50,338 nt of DNA, from positions 1-50,338 of the forward strand of contig CATKZP010000020.1 in assembly GCA_949841355.1 (NCBI GenBank), given 5' to 3'. A model generated the notes under the pieces. It had not been told where the DNA came from and did not search any database. It worked only from the letters and a program-made list of their open reading frames with translations. This document shows, in pieces, positions 8,869-17,651 of the stretch; position 1 is the first letter of the stretch; every line of letters starts with the position of its first letter. Both the position numbers and the translations under genes were made by a program. Origin of the DNA: an uncultured Oscillospiraceae bacterium. GTDB lineage: Bacteria > Bacillota > Clostridia > Oscillospirales > Oscillospiraceae.

Positions 8869-9639
8869 ATGATCGACAGCTGGCAGATCACCATACCCGA
8901 GCTCACCGGGGACGAGCCCCGCCGGGCGTACATTTACCTCCCGGACTCCTGGAAGATGGACCCGGATCTGCGCTACCCCGTGCTTTACATGTTCGACGGG
9001 CACAACGTCTTTTTCGACGAGGACGCCACCTATGGCAAGAGCTGGGGGATGGGCGAGTACCTGGACGCCACCCGGACCCAGCTCATTGTGGCCGCGGTGG
9101 AGTGTAACCACCACCCGGACAACGGCAGGCTGAGCGAATACTCGCCCTGGTCGTTCTCCAACAGCGGGACCGGCCGGGTGACGGGGCGGGGGAGGACCAC
9201 CATGGAGTGGCTGGTCCACACCTTCAAGCCCCAGATTGACCGGGATTTTCCCACCCTCCCCGGACGAAACGACACCTTCATCGCCGGGAGCTCCATGGGC
9301 GGGCTGATGAGCCTGTACGCGGTGCTGGAGTATAACCGCTATTTCTCCCGGGCGGCGGCCCTCTCCCCGTCGCTGTGGGTGGTGCCGGGGAAGGTGGACA
9401 CCCTGATCCGGACGTCCCGGGTGTCGCCGGGGACGGTGGTGTATATGGATTATGGCTCCCGGGAGCTCGCCAACCACGCCCAGACCTTTAAGCTGCTGGG
9501 GCGGACGGCGGCGGGACTGCTGGACCGGCGCATTCTGCTGAACTTCCGTATGGTCCCCGGCGGCGACCACAGCGAGGCCAGCTGGGAGCGGCAGATCCCG
9601 TTTTTCATGAACACCCTGTTCTACGGCAGGGACCAGTGA
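8869..9639 (+). CDS. Alpha/beta-hydrolase-fold esterase (Fes/IroE/esterase D-like)
   Basis: This 256-residue protein has the layout of the esterase family that includes Fes, IroE and related COG2819 proteins: RYPVLYMFDGHNVFFDE near residue 40, the nucleophile elbow GSSMGGLMSLY near residue 142, AAALSPSLWV after it, and a C-terminal GGDHSEASW that supplies the catalytic histidine. There is no signal peptide, so it is cytoplasmic. GGGAAAGGAG precedes the ATG at 8869. It is the first of three closely spaced genes with a second hydrolase and an ATP-grasp protein. The substrate is unknown. Confidence 0.85.
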   Translation: MIDSWQITIPELTGDEPRRAYIYLPDSWKMDPDLRYPVLYMFDGHNVFFDEDATYGKSWGMGEYLDATRTQLIVAAVECNHHPDNGRLSEYSPWSFSNSGTGRVTGRGRTTMEWLVHTFKPQIDRDFPTLPGRNDTFIAGSSMGGLMSLYAVLEYNRYFSRAAALSPSLWVVPGKVDTLIRTSRVSPGTVVYMDYGSRELANHAQTFKLLGRTAAGLLDRRILLNFRMVPGGDHSEASWERQIPFFMNTLFYGRDQ

Positions 9640-9664
9640 CCGGAGGGAGGACGCAGAACATCCC

Positions 9665-10423
9665 ATGCAGACACAGTATTTCAAGAACTACAGCCCGGCC
9701 CTGGGGCGGGATATGGAGTGCAAGGTCTATGGCCACGCCGGCCGGCCGGTGCTGTTCATCCCTTGCCAGGACGGCCGGTTTTTCGACTTTGAGGACTTCA
9801 AGATGGCCGACGCCTGGGCCCCCTGGATCGAGTCAGGCCAGGTGATGGTGTTCGCCATCGACACGCTGGACGCCGAGAGCTGGTCCAACAAGTGGGGCGA
9901 CCCCTATTGGCGCATCCGGCGGTACGAGCAGTGGCTGACCTACATCACCGACGAGATGGTGCCCTTTATGCGCGCCATGGTGAACGAGCGCAGCGGCTGG
10001 AGCGGAGAGCCGGGGGTGATGGCGTTCGGCTGTTCCCTGGGAGCCACCCACGCCGCCAACCTGTTCTTCCGCCGCCCGGAGCTGTTCGACCGGCTGCTGG
10101 CGCTGAGCGGCGTCTACGGCGCGGAATACGGCTTTGACGGCTATATGGACGAGGTGGTCTACCGCAATTCCCCGGTGCACTACCTGGCCAATATGCCCAA
10201 GGACCACCCCTATATCCAGCTCTACAACCAGAGGAAAGGGGTCATCTGTGTGGGCCGGGGGCCTTGGGAGGTCCCGGGCACCACGCTGTGGCTGGCGGAC
10301 ATCTTCCGGGAGAAGAACATCCGCCTCTGGGTGGACGTGTGGGGCTGGGATGTGGCCCACGACTGGGACTGGTGGTATAAGCAGGTGGCTTACTTCGTGC
10401 CCTACCTGCTGGACCAGCGATGA
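9665..10423 (+). CDS. Second alpha/beta-hydrolase esterase (COG4947-like)
   Basis: This 252-residue protein has a nucleophile motif FGCSLGATHAANLFFRRP near residue 120 and a C-terminal GWDVAHDWDWW, which carries the likely catalytic histidine and is characteristic of COG4947-type esterases. It lacks a signal peptide. It begins 25 bases after the first esterase and is followed after 73 bases by the ATP-grasp gene. Two different hydrolases of one fold in the same unit suggest sequential or alternative action on a related ester or acyl substrate, which is inference. Confidence 0.82.
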   Translation: MQTQYFKNYSPALGRDMECKVYGHAGRPVLFIPCQDGRFFDFEDFKMADAWAPWIESGQVMVFAIDTLDAESWSNKWGDPYWRIRRYEQWLTYITDEMVPFMRAMVNERSGWSGEPGVMAFGCSLGATHAANLFFRRPELFDRLLALSGVYGAEYGFDGYMDEVVYRNSPVHYLANMPKDHPYIQLYNQRKGVICVGRGPWEVPGTTLWLADIFREKNIRLWVDVWGWDVAHDWDWWYKQVAYFVPYLLDQR

Positions 10424-10496
10424 GTTCCTTTTGAACCCGCAATCGCCCTTCGCCCGCAGGGAGAGGGGCCGATATCAGAAAGAGAGAAGGAACCCC

Positions 10497-11699
10497 ATGA
10501 AAAACGTGATCTTCATTTCCCCCAACTTCCCCACCAACTACTGGCAGTTCTGCCGGGAGCTGCGGCACAATGGGCTCAACGTGCTGGGCATTGGGGACGC
10601 CCCCTACGACGAGCTCATTGACGAGCTGAAGGACAGCCTCAACGAATATTACAGGGTGGACAGCCTGGAAAATTATGATGAGGTATACCGGGCTGTGGCC
10701 TATTTCATCTTCCGCTACGGCCGGATCGACTGGTTGGAATCCAACAACGAGTACTGGCTGGAGCGGGACGCCCAGCTGCGCACCGATTTCCGCATCACCT
10801 CCGGCTTCCAGGCGGAGGACGTCCCCCGCATCAAGTACAAATCCAAGATGAAGGAGTTCTACCAGAAGGCGGGGATACCTGCGGCCCGGTACCATCTGGT
10901 GGACGGCCTCAAGGGCTGCGCGGCGTTTATCAAAGAGGTGGGCTGGCCGGTGGTGGTCAAGCCGGACAACGGCGTGGGCGCGTCCGACACCCATAAGCTG
11001 GCCTGTGAGGAGGATTTGACGCGCTTTCTGGAGACCAAGAACCCGGGTGTGGCCTACATCATGGAGGAGTTCATCCACGCCGAGGTCAATTCCTACGACG
11101 CCATCATTGACTCCCGGGGGGAGCCCATCTTCGAGACCGGAAACGTCACCCCCATGTCCATCATGGACATTGTGAACAACGAGGACAACTCCATCTACTA
11201 CATCGTCCGGGATCTGGCCGCCGACACCCGTAGGGCGGGGCGGGCGGCGGTGAAGAGCTTCGGCGTGAAGAGCCGGTTTGTCCACTTCGAGTTTTTCCGT
11301 CTCACGCAGGACCAGGCGGGGATGGGCAGGAAGGGGGACATAGTGGCCCTGGAGGTAAATATGCGCCCCTGCGGCGGGTTCAGCCCGGATATGATGAACT
11401 ATGCCAACTCCACCAACGTATATAAAATCTGGGCGGACATGATCGCCTTTGACCACTCCACCCTGGAGAGCGGGGAGCATTTCTTCTGCGCCTACGCCGG
11501 CCGCCGGGACGGCAAACCCTTCACCCTGCGGCATGTGGATGTCCTGGCCAAGTACGGCGAGCATCTGAAGATGGTAGGCCGCATTCCCGACGTGCTGGCC
11601 GACGCCATGGGCAATCAGATGTATGTGGCCGCGTTCAAGACCAAGCGGGAGATGGATGGGTTCTATAAGGACGTGCTGAGGGTGAAAAAGAAGAAGTGA
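10497..11699 (+). CDS. ATP-grasp domain protein (carboxylate-amine ligase-like)
   Basis: The 400-residue protein starts with a Rossmann-like preATP-grasp domain ([18 protein letters not shown]), then [22 protein letters not shown], the ATP-binding [16 protein letters not shown] near residue 160, [15 protein letters not shown], and the metal-binding end [15 protein letters not shown] near residue 283. These are the landmarks of ATP-grasp ligases, which form an acyl phosphate and couple it to an amine, thiol or similar group. It completes the two-esterase cassette and ends at a strong terminator. I do not recognise a named member, and the product is unknown. Confidence 0.88.
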   Translation: MKNVIFISPNFPTNYWQFCRELRHNGLNVLGIGDAPYDELIDELKDSLNEYYRVDSLENYDEVYRAVAYFIFRYGRIDWLESNNEYWLERDAQLRTDFRITSGFQAEDVPRIKYKSKMKEFYQKAGIPAARYHLVDGLKGCAAFIKEVGWPVVVKPDNGVGASDTHKLACEEDLTRFLETKNPGVAYIMEEFIHAEVNSYDAIIDSRGEPIFETGNVTPMSIMDIVNNEDNSIYYIVRDLAADTRRAGRAAVKSFGVKSRFVHFEFFRLTQDQAGMGRKGDIVALEVNMRPCGGFSPDMMNYANSTNVYKIWADMIAFDHSTLESGEHFFCAYAGRRDGKPFTLRHVDVLAKYGEHLKMVGRIPDVLADAMGNQMYVAAFKTKREMDGFYKDVLRVKKKK

Positions 11700-11706
11700 G
11701 GATAGG

Positions 11707-11737
11707 AAAAAGCCGCCGGCGGCACCGGCGGCTTTTC
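11707..11737. terminator. Bidirectional terminator between the ATP-grasp gene and rplA
   Basis: AAAAAGCCGCCGG / CCGGCGGCTTTT acts for the plus-strand cassette and, read on the other strand, could serve the ribosomal protein operon ending at 11935. Confidence 0.75.
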
Positions 11738-11934
11738 TATGTGCTTTTCTTATTGTCCGCAGCATGCGGGCGTTGTCACGCTCCGATTGGGCGCACGGAC
11801 GGGTCGGACGCGCTGTCACGCTCGGATTGGACCCATCACGGGGCGGCTTCCTTGCGACTCGGACGAAACCAAGCCCCACTGCGTGGGCCTTGGGCTTCCA
11901 GTCCATCCGCCCCGATGGTTTATCCTCGCGCTTC

Positions 11935-12630
11935 TTACGCGAACTTGCCGGGATTGAGCTTCACGCCGGGGCCCATGGTGGCGGCGGCGACGCAGCTCTT
12001 CACGTACTGGCCCTTGGCGGCGGCGGGCTTGGCCTTCACGATGGCGCCCATGAGGGCGTTCAGGTTGTCGCCCAGCTTCTCGGGGCCGAAAGACACCTTG
12101 CCGATGGGGCAGTGGATGATGTTGGTCTTGTCCAGACGGTACTCCACCTTACCGGCCTTGATCTCGTTGACGGCCTGGGTCACGTTGGGGGTGACGGTGC
12201 CGGCCTTGGGGGAGGGCATCAGGCCCTTGGGGCCCAGGACCTTACCCAGACGGCCCACCACGCCCATCATGTCGGGGGTGGCGACCACCACGTCGAAGTC
12301 GAACCAGTTTTCCTTCTGGATCTTCTCCACCATGTCCATATCGCCCACGAAGTCGGCGCCGGCGGCGCGGGCCTCGTCGGCCTTGTCGCCCTTGGCGAAC
12401 ACCAGGACGCGGGCGGTCTTGCCGGTGCCGTGGGGGAGGACAATGGCGCCGCGGACCTGCTGGTCGGCGTGGCGGGAGTCCACGCCCAGCTTGACGTGCA
12501 GCTCCACGGTCTCATCGAACTTGGCGGTAGCGGTCTTGATGACCAGCTCCATCGCCTCAGTCACATCATACTGGGCGGCGCGGTCGATGAGCTTGGCGCT
12601 GTCCACATACTTTTTCCCTTTGTTAGCCAT
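11935..12630 (-). CDS. rplA: 50S ribosomal protein L1
   Basis: This 231-residue protein is a clear L1: [30 protein letters not shown], then [22 protein letters not shown]. It binds 23S rRNA at the L1 stalk and in many bacteria represses its own operon. It is the last gene of rpmG-secE-nusG-rplK-rplA, 20 bases after rplK. Its TAA stop is followed directly by GAAGCGCG, a post-stop sequence shared with ackA and divIC. Confidence 0.98.
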   Translation of the reverse strand: MANKGKKYVDSAKLIDRAAQYDVTEAMELVIKTATAKFDETVELHVKLGVDSRHADQQVRGAIVLPHGTGKTARVLVFAKGDKADEARAAGADFVGDMDMVEKIQKENWFDFDVVVATPDMMGVVGRLGKVLGPKGLMPSPKAGTVTPNVTQAVNEIKAGKVEYRLDKTNIIHCPIGKVSFGPEKLGDNLNALMGAIVKAKPAAAKGQYVKSCVAAATMGPGVKLNPGKFA

Positions 12631-12649
12631 TACTGCTTCCTCCTTTCCC

Positions 12650-13075
12650 TTACTCTTCCACCAGCACGCCCATGGAGCGGGCGGTACCGGCGATCATGCT
12701 CATGGCGGCCTCCAGGCTGGCGGCGTTCAGGTCGGGCATCTTGGTCTCAGCGATCTTCTGGCAGTCGGCCTTGGACAGGGTGGCCACCTTGGTCTTGTTG
12801 GGCACGCCGGAGCCGGACTCGATGCCGCAGGCCTTTTTAATCAGCACGGGGGCGGGAGGAGTCTTGGTGATGAAGGAGAAGGAGCGGTCGGCATACACGG
12901 TGATGACCACGGGGATGATCAGGCCCATGTCCTTCTTGGTGCGCTCGTTGAACTCCTTGGTGAAGGCGGCGATGTTCACGCCGTGCTGGCCCAGGGCCGG
13001 GCCCACAGGGGGGGCCGGAGTTGCCTGGCCGGCGGGGATCTGCAGCTTTACATATCCAGTGATTTTCTGTGCCAT
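12650..13075 (-). CDS. rplK: 50S ribosomal protein L11
   Basis: This 141-residue protein begins [35 protein letters not shown], the L11 signature. It forms the GTPase-associated centre with 23S rRNA. The ATG at 13075 is chosen from homology because an in-frame upstream ATG (13087) would add four residues. GGAGG lies 5' of it. It precedes rplA, as in most bacteria. Confidence 0.98.
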   Translation of the reverse strand: MAQKITGYVKLQIPAGQATPAPPVGPALGQHGVNIAAFTKEFNERTKKDMGLIIPVVITVYADRSFSFITKTPPAPVLIKKACGIESGSGVPNKTKVATLSKADCQKIAETKMPDLNAASLEAAMSMIAGTARSMGVLVEE

Positions 13076-13210
13076 TTGAAACAGCACCTCCTACATGAAA
13101 TGTGGTGGTGACGAAGCCTGCGCTGAGGCTTCTCCCACTGGCGGGTCTCACCCGCCTTGTTTTTTCTTCGTTGTCACGCCTCGCCTGTTCGCGTCGCGCG
13201 GCTCGGACGC

Positions 13211-13729
13211 TTAGATCGTCTCGACTTGATCCAGCTCCAGCTCCACCGGGGTCTCCCGGCCGAACATGGACACGACCACCCGGACCTTGCCGCGCTCGGT
13301 GTCCAGGTCCTCCACCGTGCCGATGAAGGAGGCCAGGGCGCCGTCGGTGATTTTCACGCTGTCGCCCACGCCGTAGCTGACCACCACCTCGCGCTTTTCC
13401 ACGCCGAGGGCGGCGATCTCCTCCTCAGTGAGGGGGATGGCCTTGTTGGCCGCGCCCACAAAGCCCGTGACGCCCCGGATGTTGCGTACCAGGTGCCAGG
13501 TCTCGTCGGTCATGGTCATCTTCACCAGCACGTAGCCGGGAAAGACCTTGCGCTCCACGGTTTTGGGGCCGTTGTCGGTGATTTCGGTGACGGTCTCCAG
13601 GGGGATGGACACCTCGGTGATGAGGTCGTGCATGTTGCGGTTTTCCACAGCCTGCTCGATGGACACCTTCACGGTCTGCTCATAGCCGGAGTAGGTGTGG
13701 GCTACATACCACTTCAGTTCGTCAGCCAT
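13211..13729 (-). CDS. nusG: Transcription termination/antitermination protein NusG
   Basis: This 172-residue protein starts WYVAHTYSGYEQTVKVSIEQ and has the NGN-domain motif KVFPGYVLVKMTMTDETWHLVRN. It ends with a KOW domain (VGDSVKITDGALASFIGTVEDLD). NusG couples RNA polymerase to pausing, Rho and the ribosome. It sits between secE and rplK in the classical order. A copy of the dispersed post-stop repeat follows its stop. Confidence 0.97.
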   Translation of the reverse strand: MADELKWYVAHTYSGYEQTVKVSIEQAVENRNMHDLITEVSIPLETVTEITDNGPKTVERKVFPGYVLVKMTMTDETWHLVRNIRGVTGFVGAANKAIPLTEEEIAALGVEKREVVVSYGVGDSVKITDGALASFIGTVEDLDTERGKVRVVVSMFGRETPVELELDQVETI

Positions 13730-13740
13730 GCCGCGACACC

Positions 13741-14037
13741 TTAGCCCAAATGCTTAAACAGCGCAAACAGAGCCTGAATTACCGCACGGGCCAGGTAGTC
13801 GAACAACCAGATAAAGATGCCCACAAAAATGACGCACACGATGACCACGCCCACGTTCTTGATGGTATCCTTGGCGGTGGGCCAGGTGACCTTTTTCAGC
13901 TCGCCCTTCAGGTCCTTGAACCAGCGCAGGAGACGGTTGGGCTTTTTCTCCTTCTTCTTGGGGGCCTTGGCCTTCTTTTCGGAGCTTACGGACTCCTTCG
14001 GAGTGGCGGGGTTGTCCCGCTTTTCCTGTTCAGACAT
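13741..14037 (-). CDS. secE: Preprotein translocase subunit SecE
   Basis: This 98-residue protein has a highly charged N-terminus (rich in Lys, residues 1-35), the conserved LKGELKKVTWPTAKDTIKNVGVVIV motif and one membrane span. This is the single-span SecE of Gram-positives, part of SecYEG. It lies between rpmG and nusG with 11 bases to nusG. No tRNA-Trp gene is present between rpmG and secE. Confidence 0.96.
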   Translation of the reverse strand: MSEQEKRDNPATPKESVSSEKKAKAPKKKEKKPNRLLRWFKDLKGELKKVTWPTAKDTIKNVGVVIVCVIFVGIFIWLFDYLARAVIQALFALFKHLG

Positions 14038-14072
14038 TTACGTTAACCCTTCTTTCCTTTGAGCGGCGCCCA

Positions 14073-14237
14073 TTACTTGGTTTCGGTGTGCTTTGTGTGC
14101 TTCCTGCAGAAGGGGCAGTACTTGTTGAGCTCCAGGCGCTCGGTTGTATTGCGCTTGTTCTTCTTGGTGTTGTAGTTGCGCTGCTTGCACTCGGAGCAGC
14201 GCAGCACGACCTTGACACGGTTTCCGGCTTTCGCCAT
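14073..14237 (-). CDS. rpmG: 50S ribosomal protein L33 (zinc-binding form)
   Basis: This 54-residue protein has two CxxC pairs (CSECKQ and CPFCRKH) and the L33 core [21 protein letters not shown], the zinc-binding form. The start at 14237 follows AAGGAGGTG; the frame is open upstream but that part is not L33-like. It is the first gene of the operon behind the promoter at 14450-14478. Confidence 0.96.
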   Translation of the reverse strand: MAKAGNRVKVVLRCSECKQRNYNTKKNKRNTTERLELNKYCPFCRKHTKHTETK

Positions 14238-14449
14238 TCTCGGCACCTCCTTCTTAAATTGACCGGGCGGCAAAAAAGCGCCGGACCGGCCTTTGCCGAC
14301 TCCAGCGCTTGAATGGGCGCAATACACCCATTGAAAGCTACGGGGGTCGGCCAATTGCCTCCCTGCGGTCCTCCGGGGAGGGTTCAGGGTTTTTGTGCCT
14401 ATCCCGTAAAAATACGCACAAAAAGAAAGCCCTGCTCACAGGTGCTGAT
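14238..14449. other. Leader of the rpmG operon
   Basis: Together with the promoters up to 14500, this is the main non-coding part of the 350-bp gap between rpmG and ruvX. Read on the minus strand it is the roughly 200-base 5' leader of rpmG. No riboswitch, tRNA or convincing small gene was seen. Confidence 0.5.
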
Positions 14450-14478
14450 AGCATATCACACCGGGAGGGGCTTGTCAA
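14450..14478 (-). promoter_or_regulatory. Promoter of the rpmG-secE-nusG-rplKA operon
   Basis: On the minus strand TTGACA (14478-14473), 17 bp and TATGCT (14455-14450). Its -35 overlaps that of the divergent ruvX promoter. Confidence 0.75.
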
Positions 14479-14500
14479 GCGCTGTTTTATCATTTATAAT
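14472..14500 (+). promoter_or_regulatory. Promoter of ruvX, sharing its -35 with the divergent rpmG promoter
   Basis: TTGTCA (14472-14477), 17 bp and TATAAT (14495-14500). The near-palindrome CTTGTCAAG carries both -35 hexamers, so both promoters cannot be occupied at once. Confidence 0.75.
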
Positions 14501-14587
14501 GTGTGGCGCGGGATATTTTCCCTGGACCGCCTCTCTGCTGCGAGGCTGAAACCAGGTTTTCCATTATTTTGCGGGGAGGAAATTGAT

Positions 14588-15007
14588 ATGCGCGTTATGG
14601 CCATCGACTACGGCGACGCCCGCACGGGGGTGGCGGTGTCCGACGCCGCGGGGCTGCTCACCGGCTACACCACGGTGGTCCACAGCCGCAGCCCGGAGCG
14701 GACGGCGGAGGAGGTCGCCCGGATCGCGGCGGAGCGGCAGGCCCAGGAGCTGGTGATGGGCTTTCCCCGGAACATGGACGGCACGGAGGGCCCCAGGGCG
14801 GAGCTGTACCGGGCCTTCGCGGCGCTGGTGGAGGAAAAAACCGGAATGCCCGTCCGGCTGTGGGACGAGCGGCGCACCACCATTGAGGCCCACCAAATCC
14901 TCCACGCCTCGGGCAAGAAGATGAAGGCCCACAAGAAAAATGTGGACGCTGTGGCGGCGTCGCTGATTCTGGAGGGGTACCTCGCCTATCAGGCGCGTCA
15001 GACGTAA
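14588..15007 (+). CDS. ruvX: Holliday junction resolvase-like / pre-16S rRNA nuclease YqgF
   Basis: This 139-residue RNase H-fold protein has MAIDYGDARTGVAVSD near the start, LVMGFPRNMDGTEGPRA in the middle and VRLWDERRTTIEA followed by a final NVDAVAASLILEGYL. These give the conserved acidic residues of YqgF. The family is implicated in 5'-end maturation of pre-16S rRNA. The ATG at 14588 is selected by GCGGGGAGGA and family length. It is divergent from the ribosomal protein operon, which fits a role tied to ribosome synthesis. Confidence 0.95.
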   Translation: MRVMAIDYGDARTGVAVSDAAGLLTGYTTVVHSRSPERTAEEVARIAAERQAQELVMGFPRNMDGTEGPRAELYRAFAALVEEKTGMPVRLWDERRTTIEAHQILHASGKKMKAHKKNVDAVAASLILEGYLAYQARQT

Positions 15008-15037
15008 AAAGCGGCGAAGCATTGCTCCGCCGCTTTT
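15007..15037. terminator. Bidirectional terminator between ruvX and ackA
   Basis: AAAAGCGGCG / CGCCGCTTTT with an 11-base loop serves ruvX and, on the other strand, ackA. Confidence 0.75.
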
Positions 15038-15054
15038 GCGCGTACTTTTGTGGG

Positions 15055-15102
15055 TCGTTGTCACGCTGCGCCTGTTTGCGACGCGCGGCTTCGCGCTTCT
15101 TA
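15055..15102. repeat. Post-stop dispersed repeat (ackA copy)
   Basis: On the gene strand the ackA stop reads TAAGAAGCGCGAAGCCGCGC and continues to GTGACAACG. Related sequence follows nusG (13169-13213) and partly rplA (11771-11937) and divIC (39245-39260). Confidence 0.6.
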
Positions 15103-16293
15103 TACCAGTGCCGCGGTCTCCAGGGCGATCATCAGCTCCTCGTTGGTGGGGATGAGCAGTACCTTCACCTTGGAGTCGATGGCGGAGATGATGGCCTCCT
15201 TGCCCCGGATGCTGTTGGCGTCCGGGTCCATCCTGATGCCCATGAACTCCAGGCCGGAGGCGATGGCCATGCGCTGGTCGGCGTCGTTCTCCCCCACGCC
15301 GGCGGTGAAGATCACCGCGTCCACCCCGCCCATGGCGGCGGCGTAGGCGCCGATATACTTCTTCACACCGTAATTGAACAGATCCAGCGCCAGCGCGGCC
15401 CGCTCATTGCCCTCGTCCCGGGCGGCGCACAGGTCCCGGAAGTCGGAGGACACGCCGGACACGCCCTGGACGCCCGACTTCTTGTTGAGCACGCTGAGCA
15501 TTTCCTTGATGTCCATGCCGTGCCTGTTCATCAGGTACTCCAGGATGCCCGCGTCCAGATCGCCGGAGCGGGTGCCCATGGGCACGCCCGCCAGGGGGGT
15601 GAAGCCCATGGAAGTGTCTACGCTCTTCCCGCCGGCCACGGCGGCCACGGAGGAGCCGTTGCCCAGGTGGCAGGAGATGAGCTTGAGGGATTCGATGGGC
15701 TTGCCCAGCATGTCGGCGGCCCGCTGGGTGACGTACTTGTGGCTGGTGCCGTGGAAGCCGTAGCGGCGCACCTTGTCCTGCTGGTAGTACTCATAGGGCA
15801 GGGCGTAGGTGTAGGCCACGGGGGGCATGGTCTGGTGGAAGGCGGTGTCGAACACGGCCACCTGGGGCACCCCGGCGCCCATGACGGCGGAGCAGGCCTT
15901 GACGCCCAGAATGTTGGCGGGGTTGTGCAGGGGGGCCAGAGGGATGCACGCCTCCATGGCGGCGAGCACCTGATCGTCAATGCGCACGGAGTGGGCAAAG
16001 GTCTCGCCGCCGTGAACCACGCGGTGGCCCACCGCGTCGATCTCCCGCATGGAGGCGATGACGCCGTTGCCGGGGTCCACCAAGGCGTCCAGCACGGCCT
16101 GGATGGCCTCGGAATGGGTGGGCATGGCCACGCTGCGGGCGTCTATGGTGGTTTTGCCGGGGGCCTTATAGGTGAATTTGCCGTCGATGCCGATGCGTTC
16201 GCACAGGCCCTTGGCCAGCACGTCCTGGCTGGCGGTATCCAGCAGCTGATACTTCAGGGATGAGCTGCCGGCGTTGATGACGAGAACTTTCAT
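15100..16293 (-). CDS. ackA: Acetate kinase
   Basis: This 397-residue protein converts acetyl phosphate and ADP to acetate and ATP. Signature 1 (VLVINAGSSSLKYQL) is at residues 3-17, signature 2 (GHRVVHGGETF) near 90, and the catalytic FHGTSHKYV region near 180. The start at 16293 gives normal length; the upstream part of the open frame is not AckA. It is a single gene divergent from tmcAL, whose product uses acetate. No pta is adjacent. Confidence 0.97.
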   Translation of the reverse strand: MKVLVINAGSSSLKYQLLDTASQDVLAKGLCERIGIDGKFTYKAPGKTTIDARSVAMPTHSEAIQAVLDALVDPGNGVIASMREIDAVGHRVVHGGETFAHSVRIDDQVLAAMEACIPLAPLHNPANILGVKACSAVMGAGVPQVAVFDTAFHQTMPPVAYTYALPYEYYQQDKVRRYGFHGTSHKYVTQRAADMLGKPIESLKLISCHLGNGSSVAAVAGGKSVDTSMGFTPLAGVPMGTRSGDLDAGILEYLMNRHGMDIKEMLSVLNKKSGVQGVSGVSSDFRDLCAARDEGNERAALALDLFNYGVKKYIGAYAAAMGGVDAVIFTAGVGENDADQRMAIASGLEFMGIRMDPDANSIRGKEAIISAIDSKVKVLLIPTNEELMIALETAALV

Positions 16294-16429
16294 GTTCCGC
16301 ACTCCTTTGGTTACGATTTCCAGCTTTGGGGATGAGCGCAACTGGGTATTTACTTTGGCCCGCCTTTGGGATTATAATAGCGGCAGGCGCAGGCCCGGCC
16401 AGGGATGGCCGCGGCTGTATTGCGGACAT

Positions 16430-16458
16430 ATTATACTACGAAAGACGGCATACCGCAA
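16430..16458 (-). promoter_or_regulatory. Promoter of ackA
   Basis: On the minus strand TTGCGG (16458-16453), 17 bp and TATAAT (16435-16430). The leader would be about 130 bases. Confidence 0.6.
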
Positions 16459-16504
16459 GCGGTTTTTGCGATTTTGCCGAAAAATAGTGGAGAGGAGCGG
16501 GACC

Positions 16505-17626
16505 ATGACAGTGGCGGGTGTGGTGGCGGAGTACAATCCCTTTCACCCGGGGCACGCCCTCCACCTGCGGGAGACCCGCCGGGCGCTGGGGGAGTGCGCC
16601 GTGGCGGCGGTGATGAGCGGCAATTTCGTCCAGCGGGGGGAGTGCGCCGTGCTGGACAAGTGGACCAGGGCCAGGGCCGCCCTGGAGGGGGGCGCGGACC
16701 TGGTGCTGGAGCTGCCCACGGTGTGGGCCGTGTCGTCGGCGGAGGGCTTCGCCCGGGGAGCGGCGGAGATTTTGGCGGCCACGGGGGTGGTGACCCACCT
16801 GTCCTTTGGCAGCGAGTGCGGGGACGCCGGGGCGCTGGAGCGGCTGGCCGCCTGCCTGGACGAAGAGGCGTACCGGGTTCGGCTGCGGGGGTTTCTGGAC
16901 CGGGGACTGCCCTTTGCCGTCTGCCGCCAGAGCGCGGCGGCGGAGCTGCTGGGCGGGGAGGCGGCCGGTCTGCTTGCCCACCCCAATAACAACCTGGGCG
17001 TGGAATATATCCGGGCGCTGAACGCCTTGGGCAGTGAGATCCGCCCCATCACGGTCCTCCGGGCGGGGGCGGGACACGACGGAGGGGACCATCCCCAGTA
17101 CCCCTCGGCCTCCTTTTGGCGGGAAAAAATATGTTCCGGGGAGCTCCCCGCGGAAAACCCCGCTGGCCTGGCATACGGCGAGCGGGGGATGCTGGCCCGC
17201 CTGCGGGCCATGGACGAGGGGGACTTCGCCGCCCTGCCCGACTGCGGGGAGGGGCTTTCCCACCGGCTGTACCGGGCGGTGCGCCGGGGAAGGACGCTGG
17301 AAGAACTCTATGCCCTGGCCAAGACCAAGCGCTACGCCCATTCCCGCATACGCCGGGCGTTGCTGTGGGGAGCGCTGGGGCTGAAAATAGAGGACCGCCC
17401 CGCTCATCCGCCCTATCTGCGGGTGCTGGGGGCCAACGAAACGGGCCGCGCCCTGCTGCGGGAGATGAGGGACAGGGCCGCGCTGCCCGTGCTCACCAAG
17501 CCCGCCCACGGCAGGGGAGAGCCTCTGCTGGAGCTGGAGAGCCGCTGCACCGATTTCTACCAGCTGTGCCGCCGGGAGCCGGGGGAGTGCGGCGGGGAGT
17601 GGACCACCAGCCCGGTGATGCTGTGA
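16505..17626 (+). CDS. tmcAL: tRNA(Met) cytidine acetate ligase TmcAL
   Basis: TmcAL (YlbM) activates acetate with ATP and acetylates C34 of elongator tRNA(Met). The 373-residue protein begins GVVAEYNPFHPGHALHL with the nucleotidyltransferase HxGH motif, then VMSGNFVQRGECAVLDKW, and keeps HPNNNLGVEYIRAL and YPSASFWREKI. GGAGAGGAG precedes the ATG at 16505. It lies divergent from ackA, whose product makes the acetate substrate, an arrangement seen in other Firmicutes. pepT follows after 25 bases. Confidence 0.94.
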   Translation: MTVAGVVAEYNPFHPGHALHLRETRRALGECAVAAVMSGNFVQRGECAVLDKWTRARAALEGGADLVLELPTVWAVSSAEGFARGAAEILAATGVVTHLSFGSECGDAGALERLAACLDEEAYRVRLRGFLDRGLPFAVCRQSAAAELLGGEAAGLLAHPNNNLGVEYIRALNALGSEIRPITVLRAGAGHDGGDHPQYPSASFWREKICSGELPAENPAGLAYGERGMLARLRAMDEGDFAALPDCGEGLSHRLYRAVRRGRTLEELYALAKTKRYAHSRIRRALLWGALGLKIEDRPAHPPYLRVLGANETGRALLREMRDRAALPVLTKPAHGRGEPLLELESRCTDFYQLCRREPGECGGEWTTSPVML

Positions 17627-17651
17627 AATTCAAAAAAGGAGTTTATCCAAT

